Below are positions 43,842-52,826 of a stretch of 64,000 bases of DNA, one piece after another. The stretch covers positions 2,480,001 through 2,544,000 of the forward strand of contig NC_015578.1 in assembly GCF_000214375.1 (NCBI RefSeq). The letters are read 5' to 3'. The translations under genes were made by a program, and so were the position numbers. The notes beneath the pieces were generated by a model. It saw only the letters and a list, made by a program, of their open reading frames with translations, searched no databases and was not told the DNA's origin. The DNA is from Treponema primitia ZAS-2. Lineage in GTDB: Bacteria; Spirochaetota; Spirochaetia; Treponematales; Breznakiellaceae. Every line of letters begins with the position of its first letter. Position 1 is the first letter of the stretch.

Positions 43842-45602
43842 ATGAAAAAAAGTATTGCTGCGGCATTGGTGCTTTTTGGACTAACAGGGATACTGTCGGC
43901 CCAGGATTTTGATTATGCTTGGGACGACCTTGACTATGACTGGGACACGGAAATAGAGGAACCCCCGGATTTTGTAGACCCCTACGCCCCCGCCACTCAG
44001 GTGCCAACTCAGGCAGCTCCGGCCCCTTCCCCGGCCCCCATGCAAACTGCGCCCGCCCCGGCAGCAGCGCCTCCCGCACCGGTTGCGCCATCCCCGCCCC
44101 CCAGACAAGCGGCGCCCTCCCCTGCTGCACCGGCTCCGATAGCGGCGCCAACCCAGGCCCAGGATTTTGATTATGCCTGGGACGACTCTGAATATGACTG
44201 GAACATGGTAATAGAGGAGCCCCCGGATTTTGTTGACCCCTACGCCCCCGCCACGCCAACCCCGGTTGCTCCCGCCACACCGGCGCCTGCTCCCACCCCT
44301 CAGGCGCCCGCTCAGCTTGCTCCCGCTCCGGTTACGCCCCCCGCAACGCCGCCGTTTGATCCGGCCCCCGCTCCCAGACAGGCCTCCCCTACCCAGTCTG
44401 CCCCATCGCCGGTTTTTGCGGAACCCGCGGATAGGCCGACCCCTGTACCGGCGTATATTCCGGCGGAACCGGACCAGCCTACACTCCGGGGAAAGTTTTA
44501 TACCCTGGTGTATGACGGGGATGAGAAAGACGCAGCATTACTATTAGATGAATTTGAACAGCGTTTCAATATCTATACCCAGCTCTTCCATTTTGACCCG
44601 GCCGCCATAACCGGCCCCCTGTTGATCAGGGCCATTGGGGATAATGCAGCCTACGAAGACTATGTAAACACCAAGCTGCATATGGTACCGGAAGGGGCGG
44701 TATATATCCACTACAACCAGGAAACCAAGCGGGAACTGGTGATTAACCGAGCGGCGTTCAATGGAGCCTCGGACTCCGGGGATACCTTGCAGACCTTTCT
44801 TGCCCACCAGGCCTTTATCCAGTACCTCAGGGCCTTTATCCCCCGCCCGCCCGCCTGGATGCGGGAAGGGTTCGGGATTTTTTTCAGCACCCTGAAATTC
44901 GATCCCGCAACAAAGCTGTTAAAGTTTGATGAAAACCTTTCCTGGCTGGACATGGTAAAAAGCTTAGGCGACCAGGCTCCGGAACCGAAGACCCTGCTCC
45001 TGGCGGATACCGGAGAATATCCCCCTGAAATAACAGGCCCCTTCCAGGCCGCCTCCTGGGCCTTGGCTTCCTTCCTGGTGAATAACAGTGATGAAAACTA
45101 TTTCCGCACCCTGGCCGAAGTCTTCATGGTCCTTTCCCCCACAGCCGGGGCCGGTGAGAATGCCCAGGCGGTGGAAAAGCGGCTGACCCTCTGGACCGGC
45201 TACGACACCTTTGCTGCGGACTACCGGAATTATCTTGCTTCCCGCAAAACCCTGACAGAACTGTTAGTCGCCGGGCAGAAAGCCTATTCCTCCGGAGACC
45301 GTAAAGCTGCGGAGCTAAATTTTACTGAAGCCCGGGCAATAAAGGAGGACCAAGGCGTTCCCTGCTACTACCTGGGACTTTTGGCCTATAATGACAGGGA
45401 CTTCGCAAAGGCCGGAGAGCTGTTCAATGCCGCCCTGGAATACGGCGTTGACCCGGCCTTGGTCCGCTACGCCCTGGGGCTCAACGCAATATCCGCAGGC
45501 CGCAATGCCGAAGGCATAGGCTGGCTGGAACAGGCGGCGGAAGCAGCGCCGGACCGGTACAGAGAAAAGACAGGGAAACTAATCGGACAGCTGCGGCCTT
45601 AG
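43842..45602 (+). CDS. Exported Pro/Ala-rich protein with degenerate peptidase-like and TPR regions
   Basis: 586 residues from the ATG at 43842 (GGGAGG upstream); signal peptide cleaved after LTGILSA. Two nearly identical acidic segments (DFDYAWDDLDYDWDTEIEEP and its copy, about 90 residues apart) are separated by Pro/Ala-rich linkers. Residues 230-410 resemble a peptidase MA (gluzincin) domain, ending in PPAWMREGFGIFF. The zinc motif HExxH is replaced by HQAFIQ, so catalysis is unlikely. TPR-like helices fill the last 110 residues (AYSSGDRKAAELNFTEARAI). Probably a periplasmic or surface scaffold. Confidence 0.72.
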   Translation: MKKSIAAALVLFGLTGILSAQDFDYAWDDLDYDWDTEIEEPPDFVDPYAPATQVPTQAAPAPSPAPMQTAPAPAAAPPAPVAPSPPPRQAAPSPAAPAPIAAPTQAQDFDYAWDDSEYDWNMVIEEPPDFVDPYAPATPTPVAPATPAPAPTPQAPAQLAPAPVTPPATPPFDPAPAPRQASPTQSAPSPVFAEPADRPTPVPAYIPAEPDQPTLRGKFYTLVYDGDEKDAALLLDEFEQRFNIYTQLFHFDPAAITGPLLIRAIGDNAAYEDYVNTKLHMVPEGAVYIHYNQETKRELVINRAAFNGASDSGDTLQTFLAHQAFIQYLRAFIPRPPAWMREGFGIFFSTLKFDPATKLLKFDENLSWLDMVKSLGDQAPEPKTLLLADTGEYPPEITGPFQAASWALASFLVNNSDENYFRTLAEVFMVLSPTAGAGENAQAVEKRLTLWTGYDTFAADYRNYLASRKTLTELLVAGQKAYSSGDRKAAELNFTEARAIKEDQGVPCYYLGLLAYNDRDFAKAGELFNAALEYGVDPALVRYALGLNAISAGRNAEGIGWLEQAAEAAPDRYREKTGKLIGQLRP

Positions 45603-45628
45603 GTCAACTTGCCGCCTTCTTCTCTGTT

Positions 45629-45907
45629 TTACTCAGGTTTCTTGGGGAACCATCCCCGTTCAACCCTTTTGCGCTGGTGGAATAATTCGTTAATACTCCA
45701 GAAACAGCAAAAGGCAATGATCCCCAAGATAGAACTGATTAGTATATTTTTAACGAGCAATGAAATTGTACATAATATAATTCCGGCTATAAGAAAGGCC
45801 GGCCAAATTTTTACCCCAAAATGGTATTCGCCATATATAATAAGAGGATGAAACAGGCCGATTATCATAAACGAGACGAAGCCAACAATTATCCCATATA
45901 ACGACAC
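45629..45907 (-). CDS. DUF4491 small membrane protein
   Basis: 92 residues, three membrane helices. The family pattern is clear: LYGIIVGFVSFMIIGLFHPL, then IIYGEYHFG, and the tail ELFHQRKRVERGWFPKKP. The function of DUF4491 proteins is unknown. A GTG start at 45907 has GAGGAA about 6 bases upstream. It is convergent with the exported protein gene on its left. Confidence 0.85.
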   Translation of the reverse strand: MSLYGIIVGFVSFMIIGLFHPLIIYGEYHFGVKIWPAFLIAGIILCTISLLVKNILISSILGIIAFCCFWSINELFHQRKRVERGWFPKKPE

Positions 45908-45931
45908 GTAAATTTCCTCACATTGCAGGCT

Positions 45932-47155
45932 TTATTCCCCGCTGTTCCCCGAATCCGGCTTGGGCGCAGTATTACTGCGGGACCGGTGTCTGCGGCGGCG
46001 TTTCCTCATCGGTTCGGCAGACGGGGAAAGGGCCGCCGCTGGGACGAGGGGGCCGGGAAAATCCGCTTCGACAACGGCTTCCCGCTCAGCCATCCGGGGC
46101 TTACCCCGTTCAAAGAGGCGTTTTTTCTTGATGGTCTGACCGTGCTCATTGAAGATGAGCCTGACTGCCTGGTCCAGTTCAATCCGGGGGGGGTTCATGG
46201 GGAGCACAAACTGCCGGGCGGCCAAAAAGGCGATCTTGTAGTTTTCCGTGAGCCCCGCATCCCAGTCCACAAAGTCGGTCAGGTAATCCCGAATCAGGGC
46301 AGCCATGGCTTCCCCGGGTTTGGCCTCACCATCCTGGTTCAGATCAGAAAGGCCCTTCAGATACCGGGAGCGAAATAGTTCATTTTCCTTCATCAACCGG
46401 GAAAGGTTGGGCTGAAGGTACTCGTAGAGGCCGAAGGATTCCAGGCTTTCGGTAATCACCGCAGCGCTGGGGGAATGGAGTATCTTGAAAATCTCCTCGG
46501 TAAGCCGCGAGGGGGATATGGGGGCCAGGAGATGGGCCTGTTTTTTTATCGTCCAGCGCAGGGTCAGGGGGAGTTTGAAACCCGTAGTGGCGGCGTACTT
46601 TACCGCCCGGATCATCCGCACTGGATCGTCCTTAAAAATAAAGGACAGGGGAATAATGGGGCGTATACGTTTTTCCCGTATGTCCTTCATACCCCCCACA
46701 TAGTCCACCACAACCTGTTTCCCGGGATCGTAAAAAAGGGCGTTCAGAGAAAAATCCCGGCGCAGCACATCCTCTTCAATGGTACCATAGGTATTGCTGG
46801 TAGGACCGTCCTTGAGGGAACGGAAGGTGCAGACCTCGAAAATTTTAGGGCCAAAGTACACATGGACCAGCCGGAAACGGCGGCCTATGACCCGGGCGTT
46901 GCGGAATATCTTTTTGATCCTGCTGGGGGTGGCATCACTGACGATATCAAAATCCTTGGGTTTCTTGCCCAGCATCAGGTCCCGGACCGCCCCGCCGACT
47001 ATATACGTTTCAAAGCCGTTAGCCCGCAAACGGGAGGTAATATTTACCGCATCGCTGTCCACATCGGAAAAGTTAATACCATGTTCATTCTGGGTGTAAA
47101 CAATAGCTTTCTTAACCGGTTTGCCGTCCTGTTCCGCCCCATATCGGATGCGCAA
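45932..47155 (-). CDS. pcnB: PcnB-type poly(A) polymerase / tRNA nucleotidyltransferase family
   Basis: About 407 residues from a TTG at 47155, which has AAGGAGG 4-5 bases upstream; the ATG at 47209 lies inside the neighbouring hydrolase. The class II nucleotidyltransferase head is GFETYIVGGAVRDLMLGK, then PKDFDIVSDATP, with the catalytic Asp pair. RNA-binding and helical domains follow (RRDFSLNALFYD; DPVRMIRAVKYAATTGF). The Arg-rich tail (MRKRRRRHRSRSN) is like that of E. coli PcnB, favouring poly(A) polymerase over the CCA-adding enzyme. It adds 3' A tails that promote RNA decay, a natural partner of PNPase. Confidence 0.88.
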   Translation of the reverse strand: MRIRYGAEQDGKPVKKAIVYTQNEHGINFSDVDSDAVNITSRLRANGFETYIVGGAVRDLMLGKKPKDFDIVSDATPSRIKKIFRNARVIGRRFRLVHVYFGPKIFEVCTFRSLKDGPTSNTYGTIEEDVLRRDFSLNALFYDPGKQVVVDYVGGMKDIREKRIRPIIPLSFIFKDDPVRMIRAVKYAATTGFKLPLTLRWTIKKQAHLLAPISPSRLTEEIFKILHSPSAAVITESLESFGLYEYLQPNLSRLMKENELFRSRYLKGLSDLNQDGEAKPGEAMAALIRDYLTDFVDWDAGLTENYKIAFLAARQFVLPMNPPRIELDQAVRLIFNEHGQTIKKKRLFERGKPRMAEREAVVEADFPGPLVPAAALSPSAEPMRKRRRRHRSRSNTAPKPDSGNSGE

Positions 47156-47168
47156 AGGTCCCTCCTTA

Positions 47169-48134
47169 TCAATATTCCTTGCAATGCCGGGTAAGCCAGT
47201 CAAGCACACTGGACATCACTTCCTCCCGGTTGGTCTCGTTTAATAGTTCATGCCGGGCATCGGGGTAAACCACGAATTCCAGATCCTTAATTCCCATAGC
47301 CCTATAGCCGTTCACCAGGGCGGTAGGGCTTTCCCCCATATCCCCCACCGGGTCGGCGCTGCCGCAAAACACATAGATAGGCAAATTCCGGGGTATCCCT
47401 TCCATGGCCTCCCGCCGGTGTGTCCTGTTCAGCCCATCCGTCAGATCCCGGTAAAACCCGGAAGAGCAGAGGTTGCCGCAAAGGGGATCCGCAGCAAAGG
47501 CGTCCACCTGTGATTCATCCCGGGAAAGCCAGTCAAAAGGGGTGCGGTTGGGTTTAAAGGGATTATTGTAGGGGCCGTCCCCTAGGGCGAAGGCCAGCTT
47601 TGAACCCCTGCGGCTGCCCTTGAAAGCGGCGATAAGCCCCATCACAGAAGCACCAAATGCATATTTCAAGCCCCCGGGGCCTCTGGTTCCTGAAAGCAGA
47701 CACCCCGCAAGCCGGTCCCCATGGGCTTCAATGTAGCTCTGGGTAAGGAAGGAACCCCAGGAATGGCCCAGGATGAACAGTGGAAGCTCCGGCCGGGCCT
47801 GCTTGATAGTATCCACCAGGATATCAAGGTCAGCTACCACCCGGCGGAACCCCTGTTTATCCGCGCAATGCCCCAGGAGGCCGCCCTTACCGGGATCGTT
47901 CACTGTACGGTCCGCAGTCAGGCCGTGCCCCCGGGCATCTGCCGCCCAGGACTCAAACCCGGCTTCAGCCAGGCGCAATGCCAGGGGCTCATACCGGCGA
48001 GAATGCTCCGCCATACCATGCACAATAAGCACGGTCGCCCGGGGAGAACGGGAGGACATCCAACGCCTGGTAAAAAGCCGTGTACCGTCATCGGTATTTG
48101 TCCAACTGGTATTTTTTAAGATCTCTTGAGCCAT
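47169..48134 (-). CDS. Alpha/beta hydrolase, monoacylglycerol lipase-like
   Basis: 321 residues. The oxyanion and nucleophile motifs are LIVHGMAEHSRRYEPLA and LGHSWGSFLTQSY (Ser). FCGSADPVGD supplies Asp and YPDARHELLNE the His. This set is typical of serine aminopeptidase S33 / lysophospholipase family proteins. Likely cytoplasmic lipid ester hydrolase; the exact substrate is unknown. It starts 58 bases from the divergent methyltransferase gene and lacks a visible Shine-Dalgarno. Confidence 0.88.
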   Translation of the reverse strand: MAQEILKNTSWTNTDDGTRLFTRRWMSSRSPRATVLIVHGMAEHSRRYEPLALRLAEAGFESWAADARGHGLTADRTVNDPGKGGLLGHCADKQGFRRVVADLDILVDTIKQARPELPLFILGHSWGSFLTQSYIEAHGDRLAGCLLSGTRGPGGLKYAFGASVMGLIAAFKGSRRGSKLAFALGDGPYNNPFKPNRTPFDWLSRDESQVDAFAADPLCGNLCSSGFYRDLTDGLNRTHRREAMEGIPRNLPIYVFCGSADPVGDMGESPTALVNGYRAMGIKDLEFVVYPDARHELLNETNREEVMSSVLDWLTRHCKEY

Positions 48135-48174
48135 ATAAGTTATGTATTCCCTATACTATTATATCTTACAATAT

Positions 48175-48183
48175 TGATATAAT
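48175..48183 (+). promoter_or_regulatory. Extended -10 promoter of the RNA methyltransferase gene
   Basis: TGATATAAT, an extended -10 element (TGnTATAAT), ending 9 bases before the ATG at 48193. No matching -35 and no Shine-Dalgarno. The mRNA leader would be only 1-3 bases. Confidence 0.55.
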
Positions 48184-48192
48184 ATCCCATAA

Positions 48193-49446
48193 ATGGCAAT
48201 GGGTGAAATCTTTACTTCTCTGGTCGAACATATAAGCTCAGGCGGAGCGGGTGTCCTGAATTTCCAGGGAAAACGGGTTTTTATGGATTTTACCGCCCCC
48301 GGGGACCTGGCTGTAGGGCGGATTATAGAAGACAAGCGCAGTTGGGCCCGGGCGGAACTCCTGGAACTGTCCGAGGCTTCACCGCTCAGGGCCAGCCCGG
48401 CCTGCCCCCTCTACGGAACCTGCGGGGGCTGCTCCCTCCAGCACCTGAACTATAAGACCCAGGTCGCGGAAAAGGCGCTCATACTTCAGGACGCCTTCAA
48501 GCACATCGGGGGTATTACCCTACCACCTGCTTTCGACTTTATCCCCTCCCCGCCCTGGAACTACCGGAACCGGATGCAATTGCATTGTATTCTCCAAAAT
48601 CGCCCTCAGGCAAAAAATCACCGGGCCGGGACACATTCCGGACTACTTGCAACGCAGTTCCCCGCGCCTCTTGCAACGCAGTTCCCCGCGCAAAACCGGT
48701 TGGGCTTTATGGGCCGGAAAAGCGGCGATATCATCCCGGTTGACCGCTGCCCGGTGGCCGATCCGGGGATAGCTTCGGCCTTGCAGGAAGGCGCCATCCT
48801 TCCGCCCCCGGCAAAGGACCGGTTTACCGTCTTTTCATTTGAAACCACCCTTTTGAGCGAAGGAACTATCCGGGGAAAGGCCCAAAGCCGGGGCACGGTA
48901 ACCCTGCTGGGAAAGGAACTGCGCATGGACGCCGGGGTGTTTTTCCAGAGCAACTGCGGCATGTTGGAACGGCTCATTGGGGATCTGGCCCAAATCGCCG
49001 GTACAACAGACCGGACCCTTCCCATGGCGGACCTGTACTGCGGGGTGGGTACCTTCGCAGCCTTCCTGGGGGAACAATTCCCCCGTATCGATCTGGTGGA
49101 GGAAAACCCCGAGGCCATAGTCCTGGCCCGGGAAAATATTCGCGGCCAGGATGGGCGGCTATTCGCCCAAACTGGTGATCTCTGGGCAAAGGGCTGTACC
49201 ATGGACAGCAGCTACGGCTTCATGGTGGCGGACCCGCCCCGGCAGGGCCTGTCCCCGGCACTGCGCCGGGCCCTGGCCGAAAAAGGCCCACCGGTACTGG
49301 CCTACGTTTCCTGCGATCCCGGAACCCTGGCCCGGGACTGCGGGGAATTATTAGCCGGGGGGTACCGGCTGGAAATGCTGCGGGGCTACGATTTCTACCC
49401 CCAGACTGCGCACATTGAAAGCCTGGCGGTGTTTAGGAAGGGATGA
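48193..49446 (+). CDS. RlmD/TrmA-family 23S rRNA or tRNA m5U methyltransferase
   Basis: 417 residues. An N-terminal TRAM-like domain is followed by the iron-sulfur motif CPLYGTCGGCSLQHL. SAM-binding motifs are FQSNCGMLERLI, DLYCGVGTFAAFLGE and VEENPEA. The catalytic region is VADPPRQGLSPALR and AYVSCDPGTLARD (nucleophilic Cys). It makes 5-methyluridine in 23S rRNA or tRNA; which target is not clear. Residues about 150-167 (LLATQFPAPLATQFPA) are two copies of the dispersed 24-bp repeat, inserted between the Fe-S and catalytic domains. Confidence 0.92.
   Translation: MAMGEIFTSLVEHISSGGAGVLNFQGKRVFMDFTAPGDLAVGRIIEDKRSWARAELLELSEASPLRASPACPLYGTCGGCSLQHLNYKTQVAEKALILQDAFKHIGGITLPPAFDFIPSPPWNYRNRMQLHCILQNRPQAKNHRAGTHSGLLATQFPAPLATQFPAQNRLGFMGRKSGDIIPVDRCPVADPGIASALQEGAILPPPAKDRFTVFSFETTLLSEGTIRGKAQSRGTVTLLGKELRMDAGVFFQSNCGMLERLIGDLAQIAGTTDRTLPMADLYCGVGTFAAFLGEQFPRIDLVEENPEAIVLARENIRGQDGRLFAQTGDLWAKGCTMDSSYGFMVADPPRQGLSPALRRALAEKGPPVLAYVSCDPGTLARDCGELLAGGYRLEMLRGYDFYPQTAHIESLAVFRKG
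48645..48692. repeat. 24-bp dispersed repeat, two tandem copies inside the methyltransferase gene
   Basis: Units 48645-48668 and 48669-48692, each containing TTGCAACGCAGTTCCCCGCG. In frame, encoding LATQFPAP and LATQFPAQ. Confidence 0.92.
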
Positions 49447-50813
49447 TACTTAAAAAATTTCCGGTTTCAAGCGTTTTCCTCTGGCTGCTAATTATGGCCG
49501 GCTGCGCAACCACCATCCCGGTGGAGGTAACCCGGCTTCCCACCCTGGATACTGGCGGCATTGAGCGGCTTGCGGTGGAACCCTTTGACCCCGGCGAAAC
49601 CGGGGCGGCTCAAATTGCCCGGGACTTAACCAACCTGATAAATGAGGCGGTTCTTGCTACAAAAGTATTTACCCTGGTTTCCTGGGAAGAATTTAGTAGG
49701 GTCCGAAATTCCGCGGGAAGCTACGCTGGAAGTTCCGCGGGAAGCTACGCTGGAAGTTCCGCGGGAAGCTACGCTGGAAGTTCTGGGGGCAGTATCGCTA
49801 ACTTTGCGGATGCGGTCATTTCAGGGGAACTCACCAGGTATGAAGCAGCGGTGAATACCCGGCAGGATGAACGGGTAAATGCCCGCGGGCTGAGCTATAA
49901 GGTAACCCAGTACAAGCAGGAACTAACCCTGAGCTATGTTTTCAGGCTGACCCGGACCCGGGATGGGTCCGTTATCGGCCAGATTAGCCGGGAAGGTTCC
50001 GATGAGGGTGTTTGGGAAGATTCAAGGAATAAGGTTCCCCATGAACGGGATGTGGCAAGGTCGATTATCGCGGATCTAACAAAAACCCTGGGCAAGGATA
50101 TTGCCCCCTGGAAGGAAAAAGAAAACAGGACCCTGGAAAAGGATAAGGCCCGGGACCCCCGGATGAAGGAAGCCAATTCCCAGGCTAAGGCCCGCCATTA
50201 CCGTTCCGCCTTTACTATCTATAAAGAAGTTTACCAAGACTCAGGCAACTTTGCCGCCGGATTTAACGCGGCGATCCTTGCAGAAGCCCTGGGGAATCAC
50301 GGGGAAGCCCTTGAGCTGATGGGCCGGCTTGTGAAAGAGACAGGAAACCCCAGGGCGGGAACGGAACTGGAGCGGATGAAAAGGACCCTGGCTGAAGCCC
50401 GGGAGGCGGAGGAAAAGTTTAACTCCCCCTTGGTGGGAGGACCGACAACCAACGCTATCAGAAAGGTATTGGAGGCTTTGCAAACCCAGCTTCCCTGGAA
50501 CAGCACTATTGCTGTTCTGAACACCGATTCCGCCGACCAGCAGCTCAGCGACTATATCGTTGAAGAGCTGAGCGCCGGATTAGCCAGGACCGTGGGGTTA
50601 ACCATGGCGGATCGCGGGAAGCTCAGTCTGCGCCGGGCGGAACATCCCGGGGAACTCAGCGATGAAGCGGCTATCTCCATCGGCAGGATGCTTGGCTGCC
50701 GGATAGTGATCACCTGCGCGCTAGTCGGGTCCGGCAACCAGCGCCGCCTACTGGTCAAAACCTTCGTGGTTGAAACCGGGGCCCTGACATACCAGGCTTC
50801 GGAAGAAATTTAG
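49443..50813 (+). CDS. Lipoprotein with LpoB/CsgG-like domain
   Basis: 456 residues. The lipobox is LIMAGC at residue 19. The first 200 residues (GGIERLAVEPFDPGETGAAQ; KVFTLVSWEEF) resemble a CsgG/LpoB-like fold, interrupted by the Ser/Gly/Tyr repeat. A helical, TPR-like segment lies at 235-315. A second LpoB-like unit follows (STIAVLNTDSADQQLSDYIV; LAISIG-type helix; CRIVITCALVGSGN). Such proteins act at the envelope, in LpoB's case by activating peptidoglycan synthases. The repeat encodes AGSYAGSS three times, near residues 91-114. The ATG overlaps the methyltransferase stop by four bases. Confidence 0.72.
   Translation: MILKKFPVSSVFLWLLIMAGCATTIPVEVTRLPTLDTGGIERLAVEPFDPGETGAAQIARDLTNLINEAVLATKVFTLVSWEEFSRVRNSAGSYAGSSAGSYAGSSAGSYAGSSGGSIANFADAVISGELTRYEAAVNTRQDERVNARGLSYKVTQYKQELTLSYVFRLTRTRDGSVIGQISREGSDEGVWEDSRNKVPHERDVARSIIADLTKTLGKDIAPWKEKENRTLEKDKARDPRMKEANSQAKARHYRSAFTIYKEVYQDSGNFAAGFNAAILAEALGNHGEALELMGRLVKETGNPRAGTELERMKRTLAEAREAEEKFNSPLVGGPTTNAIRKVLEALQTQLPWNSTIAVLNTDSADQQLSDYIVEELSAGLARTVGLTMADRGKLSLRRAEHPGELSDEAAISIGRMLGCRIVITCALVGSGNQRRLLVKTFVVETGALTYQASEEI
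49711..49782. repeat. 24-bp dispersed repeat, three perfect tandem copies inside the lipoprotein gene
   Basis: Three identical units start at 49711, 49735 and 49759. Left half CCGCGGGAAGCT and right half ACGCTGGAAGTT. They encode SAGSYAGS cycles and keep the frame. Confidence 0.95.
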
Positions 50814-50886
50814 ATCCCCCCGCCCCATGTACCGGTATAGCGCCCGCCCCCCATCATGGGCTATACTAAGCCCCGAGGAGACCACA

Positions 50887-51399
50887 ATGAAACAGACTTT
50901 TCTAATGTACGCGAAGTACCTTCAGGACAAGGACAAGAAAATTGCTGCCCTGCTGGACGGGCTTTCCAATGATGAGCGGGAAAAGGACCGGGGAAGCTAC
51001 TACAAGAGCCTTTCCGGGCTTTTCCGGCACGTAACCGGAGCTCAGGGCTTCTTCCTGGGGACCCTGCAATCATCCCTACCCGGGAACTCCAAGGCGAAAT
51101 TGGTTCCCTTGCCTGATGCCAAGGCTCTTCCCGAGGGGATTCTAACCGAAGCTCAGTGGAAGGAGCTTAAGGCGTTCAGCGAAAAGGCCGACCAGGCGCT
51201 GGTTGATTTTCTCAGCGCCCTAAGCGATGAGGATCTGAAAATCCATGCCAAGTGGTTCAGCGGCGACATGGTTCCCCTGTCCTTCATGCTGAGCCAGCTC
51301 CTGGTACATGCGGTGCATCACCAGGGGGCGATATCCCAGATACTGGATGAGATGAAGATCGACAACGACTTCTCCGGCATAGGCGTAAAATTTTTGTAA
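50887..51399 (+). CDS. DinB-family protein
   Basis: 170 residues, four-helix bundle type. The metal-binding histidines fit the family: FRHVTGAQGFF near residue 48 and HAVHHQGAISQIL near residue 142. DinB/YfiT-like proteins are often thiol-dependent enzymes or metal-binding proteins; the reaction here is unknown. The ATG at 50887 has GAGGAG 8 bases upstream; the frame begins 20 codons earlier. A TATACT lies about 20 bases before the start. Confidence 0.85.
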   Translation: MKQTFLMYAKYLQDKDKKIAALLDGLSNDEREKDRGSYYKSLSGLFRHVTGAQGFFLGTLQSSLPGNSKAKLVPLPDAKALPEGILTEAQWKELKAFSEKADQALVDFLSALSDEDLKIHAKWFSGDMVPLSFMLSQLLVHAVHHQGAISQILDEMKIDNDFSGIGVKFL

Positions 51400-51421
51400 G
51401 AGAGACTTCAAGGCCGGGGGC

Positions 51422-52498
51422 TTAGAACACCGGAAAGGATTCGAAGCCCGCGTCTTTAAGTCGTAAAATGGTCTGGTTAGGATTTTCCCCCGGGGAAATG
51501 GTCACCGCCCAGTAGGTGATGCCGTTTACCAGTTTTTGTGTGACCCCCCCGGTAAATCCCCTGGCAGCAAGCCGGGACACCATGGCTTGGGCGTTTTCCT
51601 CCCTGCTGAAAAGGCCGGTTTGCAGGGCCTTAACACCGCTGGAATTTCCGGCCCGGTTAGGGGCAGCCGGGGCGCTATAAGCCTGAGAGGGTTGGGCAAG
51701 CGGAGCGGAACGCACCGGGACGGATGCGCTGATCACGGCGTTTTCCCGGCCCGGAAAGAAAAACCACAGGGGCCGGGGGTAAACAGAAACAGCAATACTG
51801 TTGGGACCCGCAGGTCCGCTATTCGCAGTATTACTGCCTGAGGCAAGGGCCTCTTCACTTTCCAGGATCCGTGCCTCAGGGCTGTTGGGAAATTCCGAAA
51901 GTATCTGAGCCTTGTAACCCGGTGCGGAGAAAATGCGCCAGAAAGTATAGTAAATAGCCGGCCTGAAATCCATAAATTCCGGGTTTCCCAGAAGGGCGTA
52001 CAGGGTGATGGGGTTTCCGGTGCGGAACACATCGATCTGAGCAGCGATATACCGGGCATCACGGAGTAAAACCTGATCGCCAGCGACATTATCGCTGGCG
52101 ACCAGGTCGCTGGCCGAACCAAGGATCCCCTGCAGGGCGTCTTCGGCGGCCTCATACTCCCCCAGGGTGAGGAAGCAGAGGGCGGATTCCAGGGAACTGG
52201 CATGGTCCCGGTTTTCCGGATCTGCCCGGACAGCTTCAAGCCAGGCCCGGGCAGAGGCATCGATATTTCCCGAAAGCCTCTGGAGCCGGGCCAGCTCTAT
52301 ATAGGCCTCCCGCCTTTCAGCGCCACTCCGGGCAGAATCGGCCAGTTTCCATTCAATAGTCCGAATCTCCTGTTCCAGGGAAAGCTTCACCGGAATATCC
52401 GCACTTTGCCCGTGGAGCCCCCCCGCAAGGACAAAGAAGAGGGGCATAAACAGGAAGGACCGGGAACGGAACGCCCGGGAAATATCAATCAATGCCAT
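51422..52498 (-). CDS. Exported SPOR-domain protein
   Basis: About 358 residues from the ATG at 52498; one at 52510 is also possible. The signal peptide runs through FLFMPLFFVLAGGLHG. TPR-like helices follow (RREAYIELARLQRLSGNIDA). The C-terminal 75 residues are a SPOR domain (KALQTGLFSREENAQAMVSR), which binds denuded peptidoglycan at division septa. Residues near 150-170 (SDLVASDNVAGDQVL) look like another inserted repeat. A cell-wall or division role is probable. Confidence 0.8.
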   Translation of the reverse strand: MALIDISRAFRSRSFLFMPLFFVLAGGLHGQSADIPVKLSLEQEIRTIEWKLADSARSGAERREAYIELARLQRLSGNIDASARAWLEAVRADPENRDHASSLESALCFLTLGEYEAAEDALQGILGSASDLVASDNVAGDQVLLRDARYIAAQIDVFRTGNPITLYALLGNPEFMDFRPAIYYTFWRIFSAPGYKAQILSEFPNSPEARILESEEALASGSNTANSGPAGPNSIAVSVYPRPLWFFFPGRENAVISASVPVRSAPLAQPSQAYSAPAAPNRAGNSSGVKALQTGLFSREENAQAMVSRLAARGFTGGVTQKLVNGITYWAVTISPGENPNQTILRLKDAGFESFPVF

Positions 52499-52817
52499 AA
52501 GGTCCGCCATTGGGAAAATCCCCCGGAGCGCCCTTGCCCCGCTTTTTTGGCGGGGGCATACCGGGAATATCAAAAACCGGAAACTCACCGGCCTTTGCCT
52601 CCTTATTCTTTTTAGCCCGTCTCAGCTCCATAGAAACTGCGAAGGGAATAGAACAAAGCAGACCGAAAACAAAGGAAGCAAAAATGGGAAGATACACCGG
52701 AACCGCCGGCAGGGTAGAAAACCCGAAGGAAATATCGCAGCGGTTATCCAGGTTCAAACCGATAAAAACAAGAAAAATCACCAGGATCAGGACCAGACCA
52801 ATCAATCTCCAAGGCAT
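52485..52817 (-). CDS. LapA-domain membrane protein
   Basis: 110 residues. Two helices (LIGLVLILVIFLVFIGLN and PIFASFVFGLLCSIPFAVS) match the LapA (DUF1049) family, which in enterobacteria takes part in regulating lipopolysaccharide synthesis. The C-terminal half is cytoplasmic, basic, then Pro/Gly-rich. It starts 9 bases after miaB and overlaps the SPOR gene by about 14. Confidence 0.75.
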   Translation of the reverse strand: MPWRLIGLVLILVIFLVFIGLNLDNRCDISFGFSTLPAVPVYLPIFASFVFGLLCSIPFAVSMELRRAKKNKEAKAGEFPVFDIPGMPPPKKRGKGAPGDFPNGGPYGID

Positions 52818-52826
52818 AGTTAACTC

